Source of the DNA: Apteryx mantelli
Taxonomy: Eukaryota > Chordata > Aves > Apterygiformes > Apterygidae
Assembly: GCF_036417845.1 (NCBI RefSeq)
Contig: NC_089978.1
Location: 34,836,682 to 34,900,681, forward strand
DNA length: 64,000 nt
Reading direction: 5' to 3'
The stretch's first letter is position 1; the number at the start of each line of letters is the position of its first letter. Positions 14,101 through 24,800 of the stretch are shown in pieces. Below the pieces are notes generated by a model. That model was not told where the DNA came from. It was given only the letters and a program-made list of their open reading frames with translations, and did no database searches. The translations under genes were made by a program, and so were the position numbers.

Positions 14101-15317
14101 GAGAGTATAAGTGTTAATGGTAAGTGCTCGCAGAGTTAAGATGTTCAAATGGGGCCCCATAGCAGCAGGGAGCCTGGACTTCTAAGCAAGAAGTTTGGGA
14201 TTTGCTCCATAACAAACACAAAAAGATCCTTCAGAAATCTTAAACTCTCAGCTCTTGAGCCAAACATACCTCATGCCATTTATTCTCACAGCTAGCTTCA
14301 GAGAAATATTATGATAGAAAATCTTCCAAGTCTGTAGAATTGGGCTTTTAGCCAAGCTAAGTGAAATTTCAAAAAGCAGCTTCTCTTCCATATCTTCAGT
14401 CCAGTAATACAGCTATAGTGGGGGAGGATAGGTTTGCCCATCATTCTAATTGTCCTGGACCTGCTGAGGTGTCAGAATCCTGTGTGTAAGATAATATGTG
14501 CAGCAGTCATTCTCTGCCTCTCGTAATAAGCTGTGGTCCTCCCAGTACTTGCATAGATTAGAAGCTTGTAAATGCATGATATACCTATAGCTGGGGTTAA
14601 ATTAGAGGTAAAGAGAGAGGAAAACTGGCACATGTCCATGAATACTCCATACCCCAACCTTCCCCATGGGGAAAAATCCTGAATACCCAAAGCAGCTTTG
14701 ATAGCTTTAGCACTGTGGCAAATAACTGCACATAGGAAGATGCTTGGCAGCGTTACTCTTTGCTTCTGGCAATATGGTAGGGGGTCATTTTTCCACATGG
14801 ATGAACTCTTTTTGCTCTACATCTCCCATGTGCAGGCACAGAAATGTCTTCAGCATCATGATGCTGTCTTTTTCTGCCTCTTCTTTCCAACAGTTTCTCA
14901 TCATTGATATTCAGGCTAGCTGCATCCCAAGGCAGATTTTTGTTCCCTGTTTCTGTTTGTTTATAACAGCTTCCAAGACTTCAGCAGAGCCAAGGAATGA
15001 CTGGCTGTTTTTTTCAGTCTCAGATATTGGCTTGGAAGAACATGGCTCATCACCAGCCTTAGCACTCGCTAACTCACTTGCTAAAAAGATGCACCAGAAC
15101 CAGAAGTACCAGCTAGGAATAAACATGGCTTCCAGAGTGAAAAACTGTGAAGTCAGGAGGTGCTGCTGAACCCCTGTTTTCTGATATCTTTTATAACAGT
15201 GGCCATAAAGCATCACCCCATTATTCCAGCTCAGCCCAGTCTGCTAGGGATAAATTAGCATGTACAAAGGCATCCAGTTCTGATGTAAATATAATGCAAA
15301 GGATGAATGTTAGGTCT

Positions 15318-15482
15318 CACAGAATCACAGAATCGCTGAGGTTGGAAGGGACCTCTGGAGATCATCTAGTCCAACCCCCCTGCTCAAGCAGGGTCACCTA
15401 GAGCACATTGCACAGGATTGCATCCAGGCGCGTTTTGAATATCTCCAGAGAAGGAGACTCCACCACCTCTCGGGGCAACCTG
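15318..15482 (-). mobile_element. CR1 LINE 3'-end fragment, antisense orientation
   Basis: The plus strand reads CACAGAATCACAGAATC, GAGGTTGGAAGGGACCTCTG, GATCATCTAGTCCAACCCCC and TGCTCAAGCAGGGTCACCTA. This is the reverse complement of the CR1 3' end, including its terminal ATTCTGTG repeats. It is little diverged and therefore relatively young. A 16-bp tandem duplication follows directly. Confidence 0.95.
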
Positions 15483-15484
15483 TA

Positions 15485-15516
15485 AATATAAACCTGTCTC
15501 AATATAAACCTGTCTC
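15485..15516 (+). repeat. Two tandem copies of a 16-bp unit next to the CR1 end
   Basis: AATATAAACCTGTCTC occurs twice without a gap, immediately after the truncated 5' side of the antisense CR1. It may have arisen at the insertion junction or by later slippage. Confidence 0.9.
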
Positions 15517-17738
15517 ATATTTTCTTTATTTTCTTTAATTGTAAAACTTTGAAATTATTTCCATTTTTTAGTTTCCTTGTGTCAAGGTTAGATTTTGAAA
15601 AAGTTTTTGCTAAAGATAAAATTTTTCTCCTACCATAAATCCTGTGTCAGCCTCAGAAATACCAACTATTTTTCATTTGCTGAGTTGAGCCTCATTCATG
15701 AAGATTGCTTCTAGAACAATGTGATGGATTATGAATTATATCTGGGAAGCCTAAAATAAATCCTAACTGAAGTGCAATAGACTATGACTCCTTCGAAAAA
15801 GAAGAAATGGAGGGAGACCAAGCTTATTCATTTAAGACTGCTTCAAGGTTTTTTGTACTGAGAAACACAAGTTTGCAAGAACAACAGAAAAATAGTTCCT
15901 CTACAAAGTTCAAAACAAAAATTGCTACTGATTCATAATCCCTAAAATACTAAATAAGTGTGGAGCTGTTCATGAGATTTTTCTAGAAATAGCTCATCAC
16001 TGTTGCATAGCATTTTTATTACAATGTCATTTATGCTAACACGAGGCAGGCTGAAGAAGTGCCTATGCTCATGTCTATGTCTATGTTCCAACCATTTCTA
16101 GCATGGAGTTACATGAGCTGGGATGCTTCAGTAGTGGGAGAGCTTAAGCAAAGCTTCAGTGTAATTGAGGAAACTGAAGAAAATCTAACTATCAAATGTA
16201 GCAAGAACTGTCCACGAACCTAAAGGAGCTTTTCTAACTTGCATCTTGGTCTGCTCACTTTTCACCTCCAGAAAGCTTTTTATTGGGATGATATAAAGAA
16301 GAAAGCAAACATTTAGAATAAAACTGTCTGTATAATCATATTTTAAAACTAATTTTATGAAACACCAATTAAAAGCACACATTAAAACCTATTAAAAGGG
16401 TTTGAGTCACCTGTCACAACAATGATTATATAACTGAGTTCTTTGTGATTCATTCCTGTGTAGGAAAATCAAGCTCATAGCTTTCACACAAAGAAAACAA
16501 AAGCAGAAAATAAATGTTTTCCTTTAGCAGTGATGTATACTTGAATGTTCCTTTAGAACAGAGCTCAGTGCCTCGTAGAGAAGCCCTAAGATATTTATTT
16601 CAGATAGGTAGGGCTTTCTATGGTTGTCATTAGTAAAATTATTTTAAACTAAAACACCTGACCAAAACTATGAATCACTGCCCCAAATCATTACATCATA
16701 TTAAAAAAGGGGAATTATACATCTTGAAATGCAAACATTGCTTTCAGTCTCCCTTATAAAATGCATGTTCAGTTCTACAGTAGGCACAGCCCCCATTTTT
16801 GTTACGACCCATTTCAGATTTCAGCCTTTGCTATGGGTGGGAAAGGCAACACAGGAATACAAATAAAATAGTTACTATTTGTGAATTACATTTGAACTAG
16901 AATAGAGGAAATGACCCCTTAGATAAAAGTATTTGTGAAAATGAACCTAACAGTTTAGTATAGTCCATATTGATTTTGTCTCAGATCTCTTTTCTGTTGC
17001 AGGAATCAAATGGAAATCTATGCCGTGTCCTTGCTCCATGATTGCCAGAATTCAGGTTGCCCTGGAGACATGATATCACATTTGCCAAAGTGGAATAGAG
17101 AGACCTCAGCCACACCGTCCTCCCGGGACCCAGCTGATGAAATTCTTCTGTAGGTCTCCTTTGACCCCTGGGAACTCGCAGACAAAGAGATCCAGCAAAA
17201 TATTTGAAACATGAGATGCTACTGTAAATTAAACGCTTACTAATGAAAGATCAGAGGGATCACTTTAGAAAGCTAGCTTCGTATTTCTCTGCATGCCTTT
17301 GGGAAACACATAACAAGGCTCTTAAGCAGCACAGCCACAGGCACTGTATATTTAAAGCAAGCAGACCAGCAAAAGCTCTTAGTCTTATAAAACAGTGTGA
17401 CACTGGATAACAATCAGTAACATCCTGGATACAAGAACATGCCTAATAAAGGTAGTTCTTAAATCCACATACATTTCTAACTGAATAATTCATCTGGAAA
17501 CACTGGTTAATATCTGCTGGAAATGGAAAGTAGAACAAGTCAGCTTTACAGGCTGAGTTTGCTGTCACTCTTTGGAAGTATGCAGATCTCTCAGCAGGCC
17601 AATACATTATTTCCTCTGTCACATATAGAATTTACTGCTCCTGTCAGTGCACTGTCATCTTATATTGTTGCACAAGAGGTCTGAGTTCAGAGAGGACTTT
17701 GGTGCTCAGAGAACAAAAGCCTAACACACATGACATTA

Positions 17739-17753
17739 ACACACACACGCGTG

Positions 17754-17784
<31 letters not shown>
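17739..17784. repeat. (CA)n microsatellite with a CG-containing interruption
   Basis: The alternating purine-pyrimidine tract of about 46 bp is interrupted by CGCGTGCGT, which keeps the alternation. Such tracts favour Z-DNA. It is likely polymorphic. Confidence 0.95.
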
Positions 17785-18439
17785 TGAGCCTCAGGATGAG
17801 TAAGTGCAGCTCATCTCTCTCTTTGCATCACCCAACTGCAAATTGAGCATGGAGTGGAAATGAGGACAGCAATGAGGGAAGCTAGAAATATTGACTTCTT
17901 GCCACACAGGCTGGAAATTAGGAGCTCTTGTGGAAACCTATGCAATGGGAATGGGTTGGAGGACACTGATAAAGATGCTGTACTGAGGGAAGAAGTTTCA
18001 GACACTGCTGCTAAAATAAAAAAGACATGTGTACAGAAAACAACAATAACTGCACTGCTCTGCACAAAATGGAATGTGTTTCCTCCAATACTGCTTGGTG
18101 CAGCCTGTTACTTGATTCAGAGGCCTTGTGGGTGGTTGTCAATGTTGCCAGACAGAAAGATAGCAATAGACAAGAGATAAGCATGAGGAAAATAAGCCTG
18201 AAGGCAAATTTTGCAAACACTTTGCAAATATACTTTGCAAACTGTATTACTGCTGGAGAAAGGTGATACCTTTCTGTCATTAAATGGCTATAATTTGGGG
18301 GGAATGTGTTGTCATTTTGATACACTTCTTGTGAGTCAAGAAGTGTCCTAATGTTCTGTTGACGGTCCAGTCCCAACTTCTAAGTCTGCTACCACTCTCA
18401 CAAACACAGCCATCAAACGCAGCATCCTATCTCCAAGGG

Positions 18440-18555
18440 TTGTCAGTAGTAGGAGACTATCATTAGACCATCTTTAATAGCCACTGATGGACCTTACCTC
18501 TATAAATTCATTTAAGCCCTGTTTAATCTAAACCCCTTTATATTTTTGGAGCCAT
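18440..18555 (-). mobile_element. Possible old antisense CR1/L3 LINE remnant
   Basis: ATAAATTCATTTAAGCCCTG followed by CTTTATATTTTTGGAGCCAT resembles the reversed CR1/L3 stretch that reads ATTTATCTAATCCTTTTTTG and then TATACTTTTGG. The match is short and imperfect. Confidence 0.4.
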
Positions 18556-20172
18556 TATACGTTCGAGCTGCACTGTTTTACCAGAATAGTGCATAAGGCC
18601 TTTCTCAGAAATGCTTTGATTCACTTCATTCAAATATATAAATGTAAATGAAGGTCCTGCTTAGAATTTGCAAAGACAACAAATGTTAATTAAACAGTAA
18701 GATCTACCAAAAACAGTATTCAAGGTGATTATGTACTTGTGCTTTCCTCAAGGCATACCACAATGATACTTAATAATGTTATTTAATAACCTAATAATAG
18801 AGCAGAGACAGATTATAAATTCATGGGCAAGGTTAATAAATAGAATATGGTCATTAAATAGGTACAGTTGAACAATTTATGAAACATTTTAAGAGCTTCC
18901 CTAGAGATGGTGAATCAGGGATGATCTGTTTGACTCTTTTAGCAAGTATCAGGAAAAAAAAAGGAAAATGCCTACAAATTCTCCACGTACAGATGGAAAA
19001 ATGGCCTTTTCTTCTTTTTATCATGTCCTTCGTAAATTTTTCATGTTTTTTATATCAGAATTATAATGTCTTTTTAGCAAGGACTTTTGACAGAAACTCT
19101 CTCTGTATGTGGTAGAGAGCCTAACCTGTTTGGAGACTCAACATTATTACCATTACTATTTTTTTATTGGTCTTGGAGCTCTCCACCTCAGTAACCCATG
19201 TACAAAAGGCTGCTTCCTGTCTTGACAGATTTACGAGCTAGGTAATTCAGTGTAAAAGAAATAATGAACAATAACTGTGGTAATGATTTGTCTTCTAAAA
19301 GCTAAAGCCTTCGGTGTTTCTGCTTATTCTGACATGTTCTCCAGCTTGTATGGTTCTACCGTGACCTGTAAATGGTGTTTTTCCAAACAGAAAGTCTCTG
19401 CTGTCATTCTTGAGCAGGTATAAACAAGCCAGGGTTTATAATCAGTTTCTAGTCACTGTGTCTTAATATACTGTTCAGCATCTGAACTGTGGAAACTAAC
19501 ATAGGTACAAGGTCATTTACTTACTGCAAAGTGAAATGCATTAGTTTGAAATCATGTTTGAGGTGAGATGGGCTAAAAGCAGGCGCATGGACACCTATGA
19601 TGTTTTGGCTGCCAAGCGGTAAATTGCAAAATGAAGTAACTCAGCTGCTTTTGATCACATGCTCTTAACCTACAAGGGAAGAGGGTTAAGAGAAGGGCAC
19701 TGACAGATAATCTCTGGCAGAGCTTCAGGTGCAGGGATTGAAGACTACATGGTGCTACTACCCCCACAGCAGAACAACAGAAGGGAACACATCTTACTCA
19801 CTCCATTGCTAGGTCAAGCAGTGCCCATAAAGCAGGTTCACACTTAAATATCAGAGCAGAGAGACAGACTAAAGAGCAAGGGTAGTGATTTTTTTACCCA
19901 GTGCAGCAAGATATGCCTGTCAGTGTCCATAATTATATTACCCTATATTTGGCATAGCTCAGTAATACACACACATACCATGATCGTAGCTCAGCTACTG
20001 TGCGTTAACATGCTTGATGGCATTAAGTTGCTGAGCGTGAGCCTGAACCTCTGCTGGAACTTAAACCCCTAATTTGAACCCTGCTGTGACTGTCACAGCA
20101 GTAAAGTCACAGACAGAAGCTGAGAATGATGAAAGTAACAGAGAGGTTTTTCAAAGATAACTGAAACAATTT

Positions 20173-20178
20173 TTTATT
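20173..20178 (-). terminator. Candidate LACC1 polyadenylation signal
   Basis: TTTATT on the plus strand is AATAAA on the minus strand. It is the first canonical hexamer I found reading downstream of the LACC1 stop at 21675. If used, it gives a 3' UTR of about 1.5 kb. A variant hexamer closer to the stop could be used instead, so this is tentative. Confidence 0.35.
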
Positions 20179-21674
20179 TAAAGGCCTGAAGTACTATAGC
20201 AGAAGAGGAATAATAAATAATATTTCTAAAGAAGAGGTAGGAGAACTGGAAGAAATAATTTTTTGGTAGATGGCTATAATCACAGGGTAACATAATCAGA
20301 ACCACCCTTGTCTAAGAAACACCATTCACAGTTAAAAGAAAGTTTTTGCAAAAATCTGTTCTCCAAGAGGACAAGGATGGAACGGCTCTGAATCACAGTC
20401 CGGCAAAATAAAAAATAGATTACTCTTCAAACACAGATACCAGAATAACTTGGCAGATGATTGCACCGGCAATAAGAGCTTATGCTGTACAATGCTTCGC
20501 AAAATGCTGTTTGAAAAGCCGGCTACACAGTGCAGGCAGGGATGGAAGTGCAGTGTAAGTGAGCACTGACCTCTAGTGGGCAAAATTCTCTAGAATTTGT
20601 AAAGCTCTTTGGATTCAAAAATAGAAAGTACCACTTATGGACCATCCTCCCAAGACTCATGCTTGGGAACTCTGCAAGCTACAGTAAACAGTTTTAGACC
20701 TGAAAACAAAGGACTGAACTATAAAAAGGTTCCCACTGTTTTTGTGTCAGGAACGGTCATATCTATGGCAACGTCTACAGACAAGTTTTCTATAGGAGCA
20801 TAAGAAAACTGGGCACATTTGGGTTTTGTTAGTAAAACAGGTAAGTCAGCTATTGGTCAGTAAAATTAGCTGATCTTCTGGCTAATTTCATATTCCTTTT
20901 AAAATATTTACCAAATAACTGAGGACTATTCAGACAGTCTCAATGGAGAGTAGCTGAGAGACAACAGTTTAATGAAAAATGCTAAAGGAACATAAGCACA
21001 GATGTCATATATTAAGCGTCTTAGTCCTATTCTTCATACAACGAAAAAAATACAGAAGGGTTAGGGTTCATAAGCTTGCATCTCAGTTATATAACTTAAG
21101 TTATTTTTCTATAGGTAAAGCCCTGTAAGTGTTTTGGCGCTATCTTTAAACTAATCCAGAGAAGGAAAACAAGTCCAGGCACACCATTCTATATGGCTAA
21201 TCTTCAGCTGAAATTACCAAAGTTGGCTGTTCCCAAACAATTAATATGCAATGCAGGTTTCCTTTCCTATATCAGTATGTTATACTTCACCTCATTCAGA
21301 AGACTCATTCAGAAACTAATGAAGACTTTAGCTTTTGTGCTTTCACCATCTTAAGGCACTGAGGTTTCTGGGAAATGTTTGGTCAAGACAGCACGACAAT
21401 GGGAGCTTGCATCTTGTATTTCAGAGGGGCTTTGTCACAGGTGGAGGTTCTCCTTGTTCCCTTTGGCTCATGTCTCACAAGAGTTATTGGCCTCATACCC
21501 TAGATATTTCTTCTTGTCTCAGAATGGCAGGGAAGGAAAGGAGAATCCCAAGACCTGTGAATTGCTTATTGAAAGTCCACAAAAGGAAGGATGAAGACCT
21601 ACTAGGAGAGCAGGAGGCCAGGCAATGCACCAGACTTATTGTCCAAATACTATTCAAGAGTAAGAGATACTAAC

Positions 21675-21849
21675 TCAGTCTTTGATTGATATGAAGCCAA
21701 TCTGTGTCCCAAAGTTAGTGCCATCACGAAAATGAGAGTAAAACTTATCAGGGTGGCATGCAGTACAGAAAGTGATATTTTGATCCTGGTCTGTGACAGA
21801 ATCATCCTGGATGTTCTCAGGAAGAATCCCACCAGTCTCAAGAAGAATC
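21675..21849 (-). CDS. LACC1: LACC1 coding exon 5 (C-terminus and stop)
   Basis: The acceptor AG is at 21851-21850. The exon completes Arg381 and encodes [16 protein letters not shown], then [15 protein letters not shown] and [14 protein letters not shown] before the stop. The CHPDKF...H.RDG block is the conserved C-terminal signature of the family. The terminal residues match human closely (IGFISIKE in human as recalled). Confidence 0.95.
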
Positions 21850-24800
21850 CTTAGAGAAAGGAAGAGAAACAAAAAACAATGGATCTGTACATCTTCACAT
21901 TCCTTAAGACACTATCATTCAGCACCTCAAATACCACCTAAGTAAACTGTGCCAATATTGTAATTGAGGCTTTTATTTGCTTTGGGGGATTTTTTTTCAA
22001 TATTAGACTAAAATTATTGCTTTTGTGCAACCAGTAAGAATCCATTTAATCTGAACATTTGTCTAGAGTCCAGAAACTACTTTTAAAGTGTAACAGTGAA
22101 ATAATAGTTGAAATCCAGCAAAAGTGAGCCAATGTCATTCATTCAAAGCTTGATCTGCAAAGTGCTGGAGAGTACTGTAACCCTGACCATAATATTGCTG
22201 GATAATAATCTATACTGATAAAAAGTGTTATGTCACAGAAATGCATACAGTAGACTTACCGTGTTGCTCTTCTAAGATCAATATAAGGACTTGCAGAGTC
22301 AAATAGTCTCACACACTTTGGATCAATTTTGTGAAATTCTTTAGCTGATTCTTGAGGAAGTTTATAGCAGCAAGGTCCTACAGATGGGCCCAGGACCACA
22401 AGGATATCTTTCACATTACAGCCATATTCAGACACCATAGCATTTACTGTGGCCATAGACACTCCTAACAAAGTGCCTTTCCATCCTGAGATAAATGAGA
22501 GGTTAAAAATTAAATAGATTGTATAAATTTTCTCTTTAATTTTACAGTAGCTAAAATATATACCATTATTAAGGACACAAACGGATAGACACAGCACAAA
22601 TAATTAGTTGGGTTTTTTTAATTAACAGCTGACAGTTTAGTGATATCACCATTTTGCAGAGCTGGAAACTAAAGATAAGAGTTTGGATTAGGATTCCAGA
22701 ATTCCTTCCTCCCAGTGTTTTGGCAACTAGAGCACACCTTATTGCTTGTCCTGGCCTGAAACTCCTCAACAGGAATATGACATAATAGAAATATATTCCA
22801 ATCAGAAACATTCTTTATAAAAGGATGAAATTTTTTTGTATTATTTTCCCAAAAAAAGGCAGCTCCAGCCTCTAGCTTTATGATGTTTGATTACAGGAAA
22901 TGTAAACTGCCTTTGCACTTTGGCATTGTTTGGAATAGATAGAAGAAAGCTCAACTTTGAGTTCTCATATCTTAGCTTGAGTCCCAAGAATTCTTTGCAT
23001 TGCACAGGGAGAGTCTCATACCAAAGGACAGGATACGCTAGTTCACGTTTCCTCTACTTTTCCACAGCCAAAGACTGAGACGCCCCTGTACATAATTGCC
23101 TTTATTTGTATACGTAGCAACATGTGCTCAAGTCAGACATGAACTGAGGCAGGGTTGGACAGGAAGGAATGGATTTAGGAAAAGAAAACTGTAAGATAAT
23201 TGGAGACCTGTCAAGGAATGTGATGTGGGAATGAGGCCCAGAAACTGGGGGATAGATGGTGGGAGTTCAGTTTGGGTATGGGCAATATGCATGGAGAAGG
23301 TGGCAATATGGGTTGGAGGAGCAGTGTCGTGGGTCAGGGAAGGCAGAACTAGGTAAGTGAAAGGCAGCACAGAAAGTAACAGCTACAGATTAAAGTATTT
23401 ACCTATAATGAGGTTTAAAAACTTGAAGTGTAAAACTTCAATCTCTTAAAACTTTCAGGAGCAGAAAAATTCCTTCTGTCCCTTCTCCCCATTAAAACTA
23501 CAACATTCCCCTCTCTCCCAGTCAGCTGTGGTAGAATTCTTAGCATCTTTAACCTAAGCTTGCTATGGTCCACATAAGGATCTCCTGAGAACAGATAAGT
23601 TTACGGAGCTCTTGTGTAATATGACTAAAGCCTTTCATAATCATATAAGAAAAACAGAACAACTCATCCACAGAATGTCTTGCTAAAAGTTGTTAGGAGT
23701 CTGCATTTCAAAGGCATCCAATGATACCTAAACTGTATTACACACAAGGCTAGGTAAACTCTTAGGGGTGGGGGTGGAAGCAACAACTTTACTGACAGAA
23801 AATCAAAGATCTGATCATGTTATGACGATTCACAAATTTGAGCTGGTTGTGGATAATTTTTGGAATGCATGAAGAATTATATGAATTAGGTGGTATTCAC
23901 AAGATCAAGGTAGAGATGAAGCATCCCACCATATCAAGGTGTGTACTAGCATCGAAGCCAAGGAGAAACTCTCAGCCATTCATTCTCCTCGACCTCATAA
24001 CATAGGGGTTTTTTATAAGGTGAAACAGCCCCAACAGGATGGTCTCACCACATAAGTATTCTCGCCTAACAGGTGAGACATCTAAAGAAGTGGAACGTAT
24101 CCTCAGGGTGTTCTAACCATCCTTGCTTCAGTTTTATTTGCGTTTGGTTAGATCACACAAATATTTCTTCTGATTCAAAATGATTGTTGAAGACACTGGA
24201 TTTATAGGCATTCTTTTACATAAGAAGTTTGGTGAGGCACAAAAAAATTAATTTGGTTTTAGCAACCAGACCAAAGAAAAAAAAATAGTAAAATCAACAA
24301 ATTTCATAGCTCTAGAAACAAATTATTCTCAGGACTGATTCTTTTTGGGCAGGATACAACTTTAACAAGACAGGAACTAAACTGTTATGTGATCTTCAAT
24401 TTATTCGTTCTCACTCAGTGTACCTTCAGTTGCTAATTTATAAATCCCAGTCCAAAGCTCTCTTTCCTGTGGTCGTCTGGTTATTTTGATATCTGTGATT
24501 TAAAATTCCTACCTGAATGAGCAGCACCGCAGGCTTTTCTGACAGGATCAGCAAATAGCACAGGTATGCAATCAGCTCCCGGAGCTGCTATTGTAATGCC
24601 TTTCTGATTTGTAACTATTCCATCATAGCTGTCAGGCTCGGTCTTTCCCATAATATACACAGCATTACCATGATCAGTCTGTCAAGACAAAAACAGAACA
24701 TGCACAGTGATAAGGCAGCGAAAATTCAAGTTCTGATTAATGCAAGAATCTTTGCAAGAAACATTCATTTTTCCACCAACTGCTATGCATGGAAATCAGG

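Larger units (their letters stand above)
11194..21674. other. Gene-free DNA and probable LACC1 3' UTR
   Basis: AT-rich sequence holding the antisense CR1 at 15318, the (CA)n tract at 17739 and a possible old CR1 remnant near 18440. The part from about 20173 to 21674 is probably LACC1 3' UTR. The longest frames (12472-12933 and 14744-15169) look like chance. Confidence 0.65.

Noticed and set aside
14744-15169. A 141-codon plus-strand frame overlapped by a 101-codon minus-strand frame
   Set aside because: Both strands are equally open and neither shows family motifs.
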